Below are positions 47,541 to 57,389 of a DNA stretch of 64,000 bases, piece by piece; within the stretch, counting starts at the first letter, position 1; each line of letters opens with the position of its first letter. The stretch is taken from assembly GCF_003605195.1 (NCBI RefSeq), contig NZ_QYOS01000025.1, forward strand, positions 1-64,000. Direction: 5' to 3'. The stretch comes from Aurantiacibacter odishensis. Its GTDB lineage: Bacteria > Pseudomonadota > Alphaproteobacteria > Sphingomonadales > Sphingomonadaceae. Position numbers and translations under genes: made by a program. The notes under the pieces were generated by a model. It had not been told where the DNA came from and made no database searches. It was given only the letters and a program-made list of their open reading frames with translations.

Positions 47541-48602
47541 CTATCTGCAGGCCACTTCGGCCAGCACATCGTGCATAACGCCGCTGCCGGTCCATACTTC
47601 GCCGAATTCGAAATCGCCCTGATCGGTGGCAAGCGCCACGGCGATGCCGCGATCGGGCAGGATGATGTTGCGGGTCTGGTACTTGCCGATGGCCCCACGC
47701 CGCTCGACGATGCGAACGGGCGCGTCGCACCCATCGAGAGAAGCCTCGAACACCCACTGGCCCAGCGCCATCGAGCCCGATGCAGGATCGCTCTGCCACA
47801 GCCGCGCCAGTGCGCTGTCGCTCAGCAGCCGACCGCTCATCAGCGCCTGATCGAACGCGAGGATATCGTCCAGCGGTCCTACCAGCGCGCCCGATGCACC
47901 GTAACCGGCGATGCGCTGCGCCTCGGCATCGGTGCGCGACGCGAAAGCCCGCTCGCTGCCTGACTCCTGGAAACTGGTGTTGATCCAGCCTGCATCCAGT
48001 CCGATCCCCTGCGCCAGCAGCAGGTCGAGACTGGTGCCGGTGGCCGCTTCCAGCACGGCGCCGAGCACGATGTAGTCGCAATTGTTGTAGGCCCATCTGC
48101 CATCTGCGGGGACCTCTCCTTCGCCCGTGCAGTAGGCAAGGGGATCGTCCTCGTCGGCGTAGAAGGACGGGAAACCGTCTGCGCCCGGTGCCGTATCGTC
48201 CGGATTGGGCAGGTCGCTGCGGTGGCGCAGCAGGTCTTCGACCGAGATATCGCGGCCGCGCAGCGGGCGAATCCATGTGCCGACATCGCTCCCCAGTGAA
48301 AACCGCCCGTCCTCCACTTCGCGCATCACCAGCACGGCGATCACCTGCTTGGTGACGGACGCCCAGGGCCAGCCCTCGATCGTGCGGGTCGCGGCTTCCT
48401 CGGACGAGCTGTCGCCGTAATATATGGTGTCGGGCTTGCCGGGCACCGCGAAGGCGACATCGCCGGTGAAGCCGCTCTCCAGCAGCCTGGCATAGCCGCG
48501 CAGGTCCGCATCCTGCTTGGCGAAGGGATCGCCCGGTGTCGCGCAACCGCCAAGGATCGCGCAGCCGAGCGCTCCTGCAAGAAGCCGCGCGGCGAGAGTC
48601 AC
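47541..48602 (-). CDS. Serine beta-lactamase-fold hydrolase, lipoprotein
   Basis: A 353-residue predicted lipoprotein (lipobox LGGC) of the class C beta-lactamase/D-aminopeptidase family. The nucleophile motif SxxK is ASVTKQV and the Tyr motif YxN is AYNNCDY, followed by LGAVLEAATG and a C-terminal strand with RRGAIGKYQ in place of the third motif. Members include esterases and penicillin-binding-like peptidases; antibiotic hydrolysis should not be assumed. The start is GTG 48602, overlapping the pyrE stop (GTGA), so it is coupled to pyrE. Confidence 0.86.
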   Translation of the reverse strand: MTLAARLLAGALGCAILGGCATPGDPFAKQDADLRGYARLLESGFTGDVAFAVPGKPDTIYYGDSSSEEAATRTIEGWPWASVTKQVIAVLVMREVEDGRFSLGSDVGTWIRPLRGRDISVEDLLRHRSDLPNPDDTAPGADGFPSFYADEDDPLAYCTGEGEVPADGRWAYNNCDYIVLGAVLEAATGTSLDLLLAQGIGLDAGWINTSFQESGSERAFASRTDAEAQRIAGYGASGALVGPLDDILAFDQALMSGRLLSDSALARLWQSDPASGSMALGQWVFEASLDGCDAPVRIVERRGAIGKYQTRNIILPDRGIAVALATDQGDFEFGEVWTGSGVMHDVLAEVACR

Positions 48603-49177
48603 TTCCGGCTCCCCGGTTTGGTGATGGGCAGGGCGGCGAGGTCAGCGGGCACTTCGTCTTCCGCATAGGTGGGAAAGTCGATATCGATCAGAGGGAAGAA
48701 CGGCACGCCAAGGTCGACCGATCCGTTCGAACGGTCGACCAGCGCCACTTCGGCCAGCACTTCGCCCCCCTCGCGGGCCACGGCGGCAATCGCCTCGCGG
48801 CTGGAAAGGCCGGTGGTGACCACGTCTTCCACCATCAGCACCTTCGCGCCCGGTTCCAGCGCAAAGCCGCGGCGCAGGTGGAACTCGCCATCGGGGCGTT
48901 CGAGGAACATGGAATCGAGATTGAGCGCGCGGCCCATTTCGTGGCCGATGATGATGCCGCCCATCGCCGGACTGACCACGGCATCGAGCGAATCGAGGAT
49001 CTCGCCGGGGATCTTTTCTCCCAGCGCCTCGGCCAGTCTCGCGGCGCGGTGCGGGTTCATCAGCACCCGCGCGCATTGCAGGTAGTGGCCGCTGTGCCGC
49101 CCGCTGGACAGCTTGAAATGCCCTTCCAGCAAGGCACCGCTGGCGCGGAATTCGTCGAGGACCTCGTCCTGTGTCAT
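48599..49177 (-). CDS. pyrE: Orotate phosphoribosyltransferase
   Basis: A 192-residue enzyme forming OMP from orotate and PRPP. LLEGHFKLSSGRHSGHYLQCA, AVVSPAMGGIIIGHEMGRAL and the PRPP-binding loop VLMVEDVVTTGLSS are visible. The start is ATG 49177 with AAGGA about 12 bases upstream; the longer frame to 49447 overlaps the ctaC promoter region. It heads a minus-strand run of eight genes (pyrE, hydrolase, pdxJ, acpS, lepB, AI-2E, DUF3089, ruvX) with tight spacing. Confidence 0.96.
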   Translation of the reverse strand: MTQDEVLDEFRASGALLEGHFKLSSGRHSGHYLQCARVLMNPHRAARLAEALGEKIPGEILDSLDAVVSPAMGGIIIGHEMGRALNLDSMFLERPDGEFHLRRGFALEPGAKVLMVEDVVTTGLSSREAIAAVAREGGEVLAEVALVDRSNGSVDLGVPFFPLIDIDFPTYAEDEVPADLAALPITKPGSRK

Positions 49178-49271
49178 GGTGCTGGCCAGTCCTTTCGCTT
49201 CGGCAATCGCAAGTAATCGGGCACCCTTGGACCAAGGTCCGGATAGGCGTCTGGGAAAAAAGTCCCTAGTT

Positions 49272-49304
49272 GCGCTTGAGGCATGGGGCAAGCGCGCGTA
49301 TAGG
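49272..49304 (+). promoter_or_regulatory. Probable ctaC promoter overlapped by an inverted repeat
   Basis: TTGAGG (49276-49281), 17 bases, then TATAGG (49299-49304) look like a housekeeping promoter 56 bases before ctaC. GCGCTTG (49272-49278) and CAAGCGC (49289-49295) form a perfect inverted repeat covering the -35 and spacer, a place where a regulator could bind. The rest of 49178-49360 has only the CCTTGG-A-CCAAGG palindrome at 49225-49237. Confidence 0.45.
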
Positions 49305-49359
49305 CGCGGCGTTGGCGGCCCCTGTCGGGGTCTGGGGGCATTCGTGCCCGGGACGAAAA

Positions 49360-50433
49360 ATGGAAAGCATTGAAACCATGAATTTCGGCGCATTCGCCCG
49401 CAAGAAACTAAACTTCCTCGCACTTTTCGTGCTGGCAGCCTTCGCAATGGCTGCTTTGCCGTTTGGTGCGATGGCGCAGGAAGGCGCCGTCGATCCGGAT
49501 GCTGTCGTTGTCGAGGAATCGGCGGCCGAAGCTCCGGCTTTCGAATATTACGGCCCCGAAATGATCAAGGGTCAGCCGGTAGGCTCCGATGAGGACCTGC
49601 TCGGTTCGATGACTTTCCAGCCGCAGTTCACCGATAACGGCGAATATGCGCTGTGGATGCACGATGCTATCCTGATGCCGATCATCACCGTGATTAGCCT
49701 GTTCGTTCTCGCGCTGCTGCTGTGGGTCGTTCTGAAGTACAACAAGCGCACCAACACTGTCCCTTCCAAGACCAGCCACAATACTCTCATCGAAGTGATC
49801 TGGACCGTTATTCCGGTCCTGATCCTGGTCGTCATCGCGGTGCCGTCGATCACCCTGCTGGCCCGCCAGTACCAGTCGCCGCCCGAAGACGCGATCACGA
49901 TCAAGACCAATGGCTACCAGTGGTACTGGGGTTACGAATACGTCGACAACGGCGGCTTCGAAGTCATTTCCAACATGCTGAGCGAAGAAGCCGCGCTGGA
50001 AGCTGGCGAACCGCACCAGCTGGCGGTGGACAATCGCATGGTCGTGCCGGTCGGCGTGCCGCTGCGCATCCAGACCTTCGGTGCCGACGTGATCCACTCG
50101 TTCGGCGTGCCGTCGCTTTGGTTCAAGCTGGACGCCGTACCGGGTCGCATCAATGAAAAGATGCTGACCATCAACGAGCCGGGCATCTACTACGGCCAGT
50201 GCATGGAGCTTTGCGGTGCCCGTCATGGTTACATGCCGATCGCCATCGAGGCGCGCCCGCTGGAAGAGTTCAATGCCTGGGTGCAGACGCAGCCCGGCGG
50301 CATGACCCGCGCGCAGATCGAGGCGCAGAATGCCGCGCCTGCCGCGCAGGACGCCCAGTCCGCAGAGGATGCCGCCGAAGCCGGTGACACCGAAGCTGCC
50401 GAGGAAGCCGAAGCTGCCGCCGAGGCCGCGTAA
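49360..50433 (+). CDS. ctaC: Cytochrome c oxidase subunit II
   Basis: The CuA-bearing subunit of an aa3-type oxidase, about 357 residues. A signal sequence ends near AMAQEG, two membrane helices lie near 105-180, then the periplasmic cupredoxin domain: [30 protein letters not shown] and the CuA ligands [14 protein letters not shown]. An Ala/Glu-rich tail of about 50 residues ends it ([17 protein letters not shown]). The start is either ATG 49360 or ATG 49378; both have weak ribosome sites. First gene of the oxidase operon. Confidence 0.96.
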   Translation: MESIETMNFGAFARKKLNFLALFVLAAFAMAALPFGAMAQEGAVDPDAVVVEESAAEAPAFEYYGPEMIKGQPVGSDEDLLGSMTFQPQFTDNGEYALWMHDAILMPIITVISLFVLALLLWVVLKYNKRTNTVPSKTSHNTLIEVIWTVIPVLILVVIAVPSITLLARQYQSPPEDAITIKTNGYQWYWGYEYVDNGGFEVISNMLSEEAALEAGEPHQLAVDNRMVVPVGVPLRIQTFGADVIHSFGVPSLWFKLDAVPGRINEKMLTINEPGIYYGQCMELCGARHGYMPIAIEARPLEEFNAWVQTQPGGMTRAQIEAQNAAPAAQDAQSAEDAAEAGDTEAAEEAEAAAEAA

Positions 50434-50486
50434 GCTCTCTCGTATTTGATTTAACTGACGATTATAGCAGACAAGGTTCCATAGAA

Positions 50487-52205
50487 ATGGCCACCACCGC
50501 TGAAGGTTTCGACGCCCACCACGAAGACCACGCCCACGATCATGCCGATCACAAGCCGGGTTTCTTCGCTCGCTGGTTCATGTCGACCAACCACAAGGAC
50601 ATCGGCACGCTGTACCTCATCTTCGCGATTATCGCGGGTGTGATCGGCGGTGCCATTTCCGGCGCGATGCGCGCCGAACTGGCGGCTCCCGGCCTGCAGT
50701 ACATGGGCATGTTCGTCGACATGCTGGGCGGCGATGGCTCCAGCTTCGATCAGCAGGGCCACATGTGGAACGTGCTGATCACCGCGCACGGCCTGATCAT
50801 GGTGTTCTTCATGGTCATGCCCGCCATGATCGGCGGTTTCGGCAACTGGTTCGTGCCGCTGATGATCGGCGCGCCGGACATGGCCTTCCCGCGCATGAAC
50901 AACATCTCGTTCTGGCTGACCGTGGCAGGCTTCCTGTCGCTGCTGTTCTCCATGTTCGTGCCTGGCGGCATCGGCATGGGCGCCGGCGTTGGCTGGACGG
51001 TCTATGCGCCGCTCTCCACCTCCGGCTCGGTCGGTCCGGCTGTCGACTTCGCGATCTTCTCGCTGCACCTTGCCGGTGCGGGCTCGATCCTTGGCGCGAC
51101 CAACTTCATCACCACCATCTTCAACATGCGCGCACCGGGCATGACCCTGCACAAGATGCCGCTGTTCGTATGGTCGGTTCTGGTCACTGCATTCCTGCTG
51201 CTGCTGGCGCTGCCGGTGCTTGCCGCCGCCATCACCATGCTGCTGACGGACCGCAACTTCGGCACCACCTTCTTCGATCCGTCGGGCGGTGGTGATCCCG
51301 TTCTCTACCAGCACCTGTTCTGGTTCTTCGGCCACCCCGAAGTCTACATCATGATCCTGCCGGGCTTCGGCATGATCTCGCAGATCGTGGCCACCTTCTC
51401 CAAGAAGCCGGTGTTCGGTTACCTTGGCATGGCCTATGCCATGGTCGCCATCGGTGTGGTCGGCTTCATCGTGTGGGCGCACCACATGTATACCGTCGGC
51501 CTCGACGTGAACACGAAGATGTACTTCACTGCCGCCACCATGGTCATCGCGGTGCCGACCGGCATCAAGATCTTCAGCTGGATCGCCACGATGTGGGGCG
51601 GCTCGCTGGAGTTCAAGTCGCCGATGGTCTGGGCCATGGGCTTCATCTTCCTGTTCACCGTAGGCGGCGTGACCGGCGTCGTGCTGGCCAACGGCGGCGT
51701 GGACGACAACCTGCACGACACCTATTACGTGGTGGCGCACTTCCACTACGTGCTGTCGCTGGGTGCCGTTACCTCGATGTTCGCGGGCTGGTACTACTGG
51801 TTCCCGAAGATGTTCGGCCGCTGGCACTCCGAGTTCCTGGCGCACCTGCACTTCTGGGTGTTCTTCGTCGGCGTGAACGTGATCTTCTTCCCGATGCACT
51901 TCCTGGGCCTCCAGGGCATGGCGCGTCGCTACCCGGATTACACTGCCGCCTTCGCCTACTGGAACGAGATCGCCACCATCGGCTATATGATCATGGCCGT
52001 GTCGATCGTGATCTTCTTCGTGAATATCGCCTACGCGATCTTCTTCGGCAAGAAGCCGGAAGCCAACTACTGGGGCGAAGGTGCGACCACGCTGGAATGG
52101 AGCCTTTCCAGCCCGCCGCCGTTCCACCAGTTCGAAACGCTGCCCGTGATCGAGGACCACCACAGCCACGACGATCACATCAGTGAAAAACCGGCGACCG
52201 CCTGA
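50487..52205 (+). CDS. ctaD: Cytochrome c oxidase subunit I
   Basis: The catalytic subunit of 572 residues with 12 membrane helices, binding heme a and the heme a3-CuB centre. Key segments: the His-rich cytoplasmic N-terminus, [29 protein letters not shown] (heme a ligand His), [18 protein letters not shown] (CuB His and cross-linked Tyr), [10 protein letters not shown] and [15 protein letters not shown]. It acts with CtaC and CtaE in proton-pumping oxygen reduction. The start is ATG 50487. A long open frame on the other strand is a codon-bias shadow. Confidence 0.99.
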   Translation: MATTAEGFDAHHEDHAHDHADHKPGFFARWFMSTNHKDIGTLYLIFAIIAGVIGGAISGAMRAELAAPGLQYMGMFVDMLGGDGSSFDQQGHMWNVLITAHGLIMVFFMVMPAMIGGFGNWFVPLMIGAPDMAFPRMNNISFWLTVAGFLSLLFSMFVPGGIGMGAGVGWTVYAPLSTSGSVGPAVDFAIFSLHLAGAGSILGATNFITTIFNMRAPGMTLHKMPLFVWSVLVTAFLLLLALPVLAAAITMLLTDRNFGTTFFDPSGGGDPVLYQHLFWFFGHPEVYIMILPGFGMISQIVATFSKKPVFGYLGMAYAMVAIGVVGFIVWAHHMYTVGLDVNTKMYFTAATMVIAVPTGIKIFSWIATMWGGSLEFKSPMVWAMGFIFLFTVGGVTGVVLANGGVDDNLHDTYYVVAHFHYVLSLGAVTSMFAGWYYWFPKMFGRWHSEFLAHLHFWVFFVGVNVIFFPMHFLGLQGMARRYPDYTAAFAYWNEIATIGYMIMAVSIVIFFVNIAYAIFFGKKPEANYWGEGATTLEWSLSSPPPFHQFETLPVIEDHHSHDDHISEKPATA

Positions 52206-52234
52206 TCGGCGCTCCTCGCCTGACGAAAAACGGG

Positions 52235-52264
52235 AGGGGGCGCGCCGGAGACGGGGCGCCCCCT
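52235..52264 (+). promoter_or_regulatory. Strong hairpin between ctaD and ctaB
   Basis: AGGGGGCGC (52235-52243) pairs exactly with GCGCCCCCT (52256-52264) over a 12-base loop, 29 bases after the ctaD stop. No U-run follows. It probably lowers or stops readthrough into ctaB partly, or stabilises the ctaCD message, which is needed in larger amount than the assembly genes. Confidence 0.5.
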
Positions 52265-52282
52265 TCGCTTGAGATAGATAAC

Positions 52283-53194
52283 GTGACCACAACCGCAGCA
52301 CCCATAGCGACACAGCTTCCCGCCGACTGGCGTGACTTCTTCGCGCTGACGAAGCCGAAGGTGATGCGCCTCGTCGTCTTCACCGCGCTGTGCGGCATGC
52401 TGGCAGCGCCCGGCACCATCCACCCGGTGATCGGTTTTACCGCCATCCTGTGCATCACGCTCGCCGCCGGCGGGGCAGGTGCCCTGAACCAGTGGTGGGA
52501 AGCCGATATTGACGCCAAGATGAAGCGCACCGCGCGCCGCCCGCTGCCGCTGGCCAAGCTGCGCCGCGAGGACGCGCGCGATTTCGGCATCCTCCTCTCA
52601 GGCACCTCGGTCGTCATCATGGGGCTGGCGGTGAACTGGCTGTCCGCTGCCGTGCTGGCGTTCAGCATCTTCTTTTACGTGGTGATCTACACCATGTGGC
52701 TGAAGCCCAGCACACCGCAGAACATCGTCATCGGCGGGGCTGCCGGGGCCTTCCCGCCGCTGATCGGCTGGATCGCGGTAACGAACGAGATCACGGCGAT
52801 GCCGCTGCTGCTGTTCGCTATCATCTTCATGTGGACCCCACCGCACTTCTGGGCCCTCGCGCTGTGGGTGAAGATTGACTACGCCGAAGCCGGTATCCCG
52901 ATGATGCCGGTCGCTCGCGGGGAGCGGACGACCCGCCGCCAGATCCTCGCCTATTCGGCGCTGCTGCTGCCGCTCAGCGTCACTCCGTGGATGATCGGCG
53001 GGACCGGGGCCGCCTATGGCCTGTCCGCCATCGCCCTTTCCGGGGCCTTCCTCGCCCTGTCCGTTCCGGTGGGCCTGCGCACCAGTGTCGACGGCGACAC
53101 GATGCGTCCCGAGAAGCGGCTGTTCGCCTATTCCATCCTCTACCTGTTCGCGCTGTTCGGTGCATTGGTCGTAGACCGGGTGATCCTCGCATGA
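52283..53194 (+). CDS. ctaB: Protoheme IX farnesyltransferase (heme O synthase)
   Basis: A 303-residue polyprenyltransferase with about nine membrane helices, adding a farnesyl group to heme b to give heme O, precursor of heme a. The first Asp-rich motif region [23 protein letters not shown] and LYKP-like [28 protein letters not shown] are visible, with [12 protein letters not shown] later. The start is GTG 52283. The small membrane protein gene overlaps its stop (ATGA). Confidence 0.97.
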   Translation: MTTTAAPIATQLPADWRDFFALTKPKVMRLVVFTALCGMLAAPGTIHPVIGFTAILCITLAAGGAGALNQWWEADIDAKMKRTARRPLPLAKLRREDARDFGILLSGTSVVIMGLAVNWLSAAVLAFSIFFYVVIYTMWLKPSTPQNIVIGGAAGAFPPLIGWIAVTNEITAMPLLLFAIIFMWTPPHFWALALWVKIDYAEAGIPMMPVARGERTTRRQILAYSALLLPLSVTPWMIGGTGAAYGLSAIALSGAFLALSVPVGLRTSVDGDTMRPEKRLFAYSILYLFALFGALVVDRVILA

Positions 53195-53316
53195 CGCCCG
53201 AAGAGAAGAAGGAATTCGAGCGCCGCCGCAAGCAGCGCAATCTCGTGGTCGGCCTGATCCTGGCCGGCTTCGTGGTGTTGTTCTACATGATCACAATCGT
53301 TCAGATGAGTGACTGA
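53191..53316 (+). CDS. Small membrane protein of the oxidase operon (CoxF-like)
   Basis: A 41-residue protein: a charged N-terminus ([16 protein letters not shown]) and one membrane helix ([20 protein letters not shown]). ATG 53191 overlaps the ctaB stop. In alphaproteobacteria a tiny protein of this shape regularly lies between ctaB and ctaG and is sometimes called CoxF. It is presumably an oxidase assembly factor. Its length makes automatic callers miss it; coupling and placement support it. Confidence 0.8.
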   Translation: MTPEEKKEFERRRKQRNLVVGLILAGFVVLFYMITIVQMSD

Positions 53317-53317
53317 C

Positions 53318-53923
53318 ATGGCTACAATGACCCTCGAAGATCGTAACAAGCGCACCATGCTCTTCGGCTTCGGCATGGCGCTGGCCATGCTGGGCATGGG
53401 CTATGCCGCCGTTCCGCTTTATGACCTGTTCTGCCGCGTCACCGGGTTTGGTGGCACGACGCAGGTGGCAAGCGAGAGCGATGCGGCCCTGGCGGAGCGG
53501 CTCGGCGCCAGTGCTGGCGGGGTCACCTACTCGATCCGCTTCGATGCCAACACCTCGCGCAACATGCCGTGGGAATTCAAGCCGGTGCAGGTGACTGACC
53601 GGGTCGCCATAGGCCAGCGCGACATGGCTTTCTACACCGCGAAGAACAATTCCAGCGTCCCCATCACCGGCACCGCCACCTTCAACGTGGAGCCGGAGCA
53701 GGCCGGACGCTATTTCAACAAGATTCAGTGCTTCTGCTTTACCGAGCAGACGCTGCAGCCGGGCGAGGAAATTCGCATGCCGGTGCTCTACTACGTCGAT
53801 CCGGCCGCGCTGGACGACGCGAACATGGAAGGGGTGGAGCAGATCACCCTGTCCTACACTTTCCACCGCGCGGACGCCCGTGTCGCTGGGGGCCCGACTT
53901 CGGGCGAGGAGAACCCCAGCTAG
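53318..53923 (+). CDS. ctaG: Cytochrome c oxidase assembly protein CtaG/Cox11
   Basis: A 201-residue copper chaperone that delivers CuB to subunit I. One N-terminal membrane helix with MGYAAVPLYDLFCRVTGFGGTT precedes a periplasmic immunoglobulin-like domain. The copper-binding pair is in KIQCFCFTEQTL. The start is ATG 53318; an in-frame GTG at 53309 overlaps the preceding stop and is less likely. It is in operon order between the small protein and ctaE. Confidence 0.96.
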   Translation: MATMTLEDRNKRTMLFGFGMALAMLGMGYAAVPLYDLFCRVTGFGGTTQVASESDAALAERLGASAGGVTYSIRFDANTSRNMPWEFKPVQVTDRVAIGQRDMAFYTAKNNSSVPITGTATFNVEPEQAGRYFNKIQCFCFTEQTLQPGEEIRMPVLYYVDPAALDDANMEGVEQITLSYTFHRADARVAGGPTSGEENPS

Positions 53924-53987
53924 GCTCTGGACCCGAACGCAACCACGCATTACAGGCGCAGCAAACCCAAGGATCAGGATCAACATC

Positions 53988-54869
53988 ATGGCCGGTGCCA
54001 AGAACCACGATTACCACATTCTAGACCCTGACATCTGGCCGTTCGTCGGCTCGATGTCGGCGCTCACATTCACTACCGGCATGGTGATGTTCATGCACGC
54101 CGACGATGCTTCCTTCCCGGAAGGCCTTTGGCGCATCGTCCTGGGCCTCGGCATCGCCGGCCTGATCGCGACCTTCTTCGGCTGGTTCTCCAAGATCGTG
54201 AACGAAGCGCAGCGCGGCGATCACACCCCCGTGGTGCAGCTGCACATGCGCTATGGCATGATCCTGTTCATCGCTTCTGAAGTGATGTTCTTCGTCGGCT
54301 GGTTCTGGTCGTGGTTCGACTTTGCCCTTTTCCCGGCACCCATCGAGATGGTGGACGAAGGGCTGTGGCAGAGCATGGTCGGACAGGAAGGCGCCGCAAT
54401 GCTGGCGAACTTCCCGCCCGATGGCATCGAAGTCCTCAACGCGTTCGACCTGCCGCTGCTCAACACGCTGATCCTGCTGTGTTCGGGCACCACGGTCACC
54501 TGGGCGCACCACTGCCTGATCAACGGCGACCGTGATGGCCTGAAGAAGGGCCTCTGGCTCACCATCGGTCTCGGCGTGCTGTTCAGCGCGATCCAGGCCT
54601 ACGAATATGCCGCTGCCCCCTTCGGCTTCGGTGGCAACAACTACTCCAGCGCCTTCTACATGGCGACTGGCTTCCACGGCTTCCACGTGCTGGTCGGCAC
54701 GATCTTCCTGATCGTCTGCCTGCGCCGTGCATACCTTGGCCACTTCACGCCGCGCCAGCACTTCGGTTTCGAAGCCGCTGCGTGGTACTGGCACTTCGTG
54801 GACGTCGTCTGGCTGTTCCTGTTCATCACCGTCTACGTCTGGGGCGGCTGGGGCGCCGAGGTCCACTAA
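53988..54869 (+). CDS. ctaE: Cytochrome c oxidase subunit III
   Basis: A 293-residue subunit with seven membrane helices. It starts MAGAKNHDYHILDPDIWPFVGSM (ATG 53988). LHMRYGMILFIASEVMFFVGWFWSWFDFALFP, TVTWAHHCLINGD and YMATGFHGFHVLVGTIFL, with the final WYWHFVDVVWLFLFITVY, match the family. Subunit III stabilises the oxidase and guides oxygen and protons. The start is chosen at the second open codon because the upstream extension is out of family. Confidence 0.98.
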   Translation: MAGAKNHDYHILDPDIWPFVGSMSALTFTTGMVMFMHADDASFPEGLWRIVLGLGIAGLIATFFGWFSKIVNEAQRGDHTPVVQLHMRYGMILFIASEVMFFVGWFWSWFDFALFPAPIEMVDEGLWQSMVGQEGAAMLANFPPDGIEVLNAFDLPLLNTLILLCSGTTVTWAHHCLINGDRDGLKKGLWLTIGLGVLFSAIQAYEYAAAPFGFGGNNYSSAFYMATGFHGFHVLVGTIFLIVCLRRAYLGHFTPRQHFGFEAAAWYWHFVDVVWLFLFITVYVWGGWGAEVH

Positions 54870-54875
54870 GCCTTC

Positions 54876-55271
54876 GTGACTGACGAGACTGAAACTTCGA
54901 AGGGGCGGCCCGCAATGCGCGAGGCCGCCCTTTTCGGTTCCTGCCCGCGCTGCGGGGCGAGGACCATGTTCGACGGCTGGATCAAGTTCGCCGATACCTG
55001 CGACAACTGCGGCCTAGCTTACAGCAAGTTTAACGTGGGTGACGGCCCGGCGGCGTTCCTGACGCTGGGCATAGGCACGATCATCGTCGTGCTGGCGCTG
55101 TGGCTGCAACTCAGCGTCGAACCACCCTGGTGGGTCCACGTGATCCTGTGGTTGCCGCTGACCGTGATCGGCGTGATCGCGGGCCTGCGCATCACCAAGG
55201 CATCGCTGCTTGTCGCCGAATACCAGCGCCGGGCGGAAGAGCACCGCCATGACGGGAGCGACCTCTCGTGA
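54876..55271 (+). CDS. DUF983 zinc-ribbon membrane protein
   Basis: A 131-residue protein with an N-terminal zinc-ribbon of four cysteines (GSCPRCGART and DTCDNCGLAY), then two membrane helices (about 62-80 and 87-103). DUF983 genes regularly sit between ctaE and the SURF1 gene in alphaproteobacteria and are presumed to help oxidase assembly, but no activity is known. The start is GTG 54876, 6 bases after ctaE. Its end overlaps the SURF1 start. Confidence 0.9.
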   Translation: MTDETETSKGRPAMREAALFGSCPRCGARTMFDGWIKFADTCDNCGLAYSKFNVGDGPAAFLTLGIGTIIVVLALWLQLSVEPPWWVHVILWLPLTVIGVIAGLRITKASLLVAEYQRRAEEHRHDGSDLS

Positions 55272-55900
55272 CTGCAGGACGCGTGCCGATTATCCCCACG
55301 ATAATCGTGATCGCCGCCGCTGCCGTCATGGTCGCGCTGGGCGTGTGGCAGCTTGGCCGGATGGGTGAGAAGGAAGCGCTGATCGCGCAATACGCGGCCA
55401 ACGAGGACTTGCCGATCCTTCGCAGCTTCGAACCTTTCCCATCGGACGCCTCGGAAAACACCGCGCACCTCGATGCGAATCTATTCCGCACGGTGGAGAT
55501 CGATTGCGAAAACCCGCGCGATTGGAAGGGTGTGGCGGGCCGGAACGCGGACGATCAATCCGGCTACGTCCACATGTTCGCCTGCGACAAGGCTCTCACG
55601 GATGGTGTTCCGGGCACCGTACTCTACGCCACCATCGGCTGGTCGCGCTCTCCACAGCAGCCTGAGTGGCAGGGCGGCACCGTGACCGGCATCCTTTCCA
55701 CGGCAGGCGAGGATTACGAGGTTGTCGCAAGCGAACCGCAAGCGGGCCTCGAACCGCTCGCCAGGCCCGATCCCGGCGACCTGCCGAACAACCACTTGGC
55801 CTACGCGGGCCAGTGGTTCTTCTTCGCGCTCACCGCGCTGGTGATCTACTTCCTCGCGCTGCGCCGCCGCTGGCGGGACGACAGCGCCAAGCGCAAGTGA
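55268..55900 (+). CDS. SURF1-family oxidase assembly protein
   Basis: A 210-residue SURF1 protein: two membrane helices, one at each end (PTIIVIAAAAVMVALGVWQLGRM and LAYAGQWFFFALTALVIYFLALRRR), around a periplasmic domain. The GVWQLGR N-terminal and NNHLAYAGQWFFFA C-terminal motifs are family hallmarks. It helps insert heme a into subunit I. The start is GTG 55268 (GTGA overlap with the DUF983 stop). Confidence 0.95.
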   Translation: MTAGRVPIIPTIIVIAAAAVMVALGVWQLGRMGEKEALIAQYAANEDLPILRSFEPFPSDASENTAHLDANLFRTVEIDCENPRDWKGVAGRNADDQSGYVHMFACDKALTDGVPGTVLYATIGWSRSPQQPEWQGGTVTGILSTAGEDYEVVASEPQAGLEPLARPDPGDLPNNHLAYAGQWFFFALTALVIYFLALRRRWRDDSAKRK

Positions 55901-55961
55901 CAGCGCGGCAATCACTGCTTGCTTGCCCAGCGCGGGCCATGGCTTTAACGCGCGCCTTACG

Positions 55962-57389
55962 ATGAAATACATTTCCACCCGTGGCAGCGCCCACAATTCG
56001 TCTACAGGGCCGCTCGATTTCGAAGGCGTGACGCTGGCGGGCCTCGCCAGCGATGGCGGCCTCTATGTGCCCGAGGCATGGCCGCAATTCTCGGAGCACG
56101 AGATCGCGGCAATGTCGGGCCTGTCCTATGTCGAGCTGGCCGTGCGGGTGATGACGCCCTTTGTCGAAGGCTCTCTGACGGTCGAGGAACTGCGCGACCT
56201 GTGCACGCGCGCTTATGGCCGCTTCTCCCACGCGGCCGTCACGCCACTGGTGCAACTCGATCAGCAGCAGTGGATTCTCGAGCTGTTTCACGGCCCGACG
56301 CTCGCTTTCAAGGACGTGGCGCTGCAACTTCTAGGCCGCCTGTTCGAGCATTTCCTGAAGCAGAGCGACGATCACCTCACCATCGTCGGCGCGACCAGCG
56401 GCGACACCGGCAGCGCGGCCATCGATGCCGTCGCGGGGCGAGAGCGGGTAGATATCTTCATGCTGCACCCCAAGGGCCGCGTCAGCGACGTGCAGCGCCG
56501 CCAGATGACGACTGTGCGCGCGCCCAATGTGCACAACCTCGCCATCGAAGGCAGTTTCGACGATGCGCAGGCGATGGTGAAGCGCATGTTCAACGACGAT
56601 GCGATGGCGGCTTCTCGGGGCGGCAAGTTTCGCATCAGCGCGGTCAACTCGATCAACTGGGCGCGTCTGATGGCGCAGGTGGTCTATTATTTCGCCGCAG
56701 CGCTGCAGATGGGCGCGCCGCGCCGCAAGATAGCTTTCAGCGTGCCGACCGGCAATTTCGGCGACGTGTTCGCGGGCTATGTCGCCGCGCAGATGGGCCT
56801 GCCGATCGAGAAACTTATTGTCGCCACCAACGTGAATGACATTCTCCACCGCGCGCTGGCCACGGGCGACTATTCGGCAGGCACGGTCACGCCCACGTCC
56901 GCGCCCAGCATGGATATCCAGGTCAGCTCCAATTTCGAGCGGCTGCTGTTCGATCTGGGCGGGCGCGACGGGGCGGCGATGGCCGAACAGATGCGCGGCT
57001 TCGAAGCGACCAAGGCCATGCAACTCACCAACGCCCAGCGTGAAGGTGCGGCGCACCTGTTTGCCAGCGCCCGCGTGGACCAGGCCGGCATGGCAAAGGC
57101 CATGACCTGGGCGAACGAACAGTGCGGATACGTGCTCGACCCGCACACAGCGATCGGGTTCCAGGCTGCGCGCGAGGCAGGAATCGCCGCATCGACGCCG
57201 ATAGTCACGCTGGCCACGGCGCATCCGGCGAAGTTCCCCGACGCGGTGGAACGCGCCACCGGCATGCGCCCCTCGCTGCCGACTCGCGTGGGTGACCTGT
57301 TCGAGCGGACCGAGGCGTTCGAGGAATTGCCCGGCGAATATGGCGCGGTGGCCGACTACGTATCCAAGCACGCCACGCCGAGCAGCTGA
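55962..57389 (+). CDS. thrC: Threonine synthase
   Basis: A 475-residue PLP enzyme converting O-phosphohomoserine to threonine. It is of the long bacterial/fungal type: MKYISTRGSAHNSSTGPLDFEGVTLAGLASDGGLYVP at the start, PLP lysine in GPTLAFKDVALQLL (K117), GATSGDTGSAAIDAV, and FSVPTGNFGDVFAGY. The start is ATG 55962. Placement after the ctaC-SURF1 operon is typical for this group. The next gene begins at its stop codon. Confidence 0.97.
   Translation: MKYISTRGSAHNSSTGPLDFEGVTLAGLASDGGLYVPEAWPQFSEHEIAAMSGLSYVELAVRVMTPFVEGSLTVEELRDLCTRAYGRFSHAAVTPLVQLDQQQWILELFHGPTLAFKDVALQLLGRLFEHFLKQSDDHLTIVGATSGDTGSAAIDAVAGRERVDIFMLHPKGRVSDVQRRQMTTVRAPNVHNLAIEGSFDDAQAMVKRMFNDDAMAASRGGKFRISAVNSINWARLMAQVVYYFAAALQMGAPRRKIAFSVPTGNFGDVFAGYVAAQMGLPIEKLIVATNVNDILHRALATGDYSAGTVTPTSAPSMDIQVSSNFERLLFDLGGRDGAAMAEQMRGFEATKAMQLTNAQREGAAHLFASARVDQAGMAKAMTWANEQCGYVLDPHTAIGFQAAREAGIAASTPIVTLATAHPAKFPDAVERATGMRPSLPTRVGDLFERTEAFEELPGEYGAVADYVSKHATPSS

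Noticed and set aside
47541-48602. Serine hydrolase considered as an antibiotic-resistance beta-lactamase
   Set aside because: It has SxxK and YxN but a weak third motif and is a lipoprotein coupled to pyrE; the family is mostly esterases and peptidases.
50445-50459. TTGAT before ctaD considered as an Fnr site
   Set aside because: The second half reads CTGAC, too far from ATCAA.
50451-52313. 620-codon minus-strand open frame
   Set aside because: Exactly antisense to ctaD; His/Asp/Arg-rich composition typical of a shadow frame.
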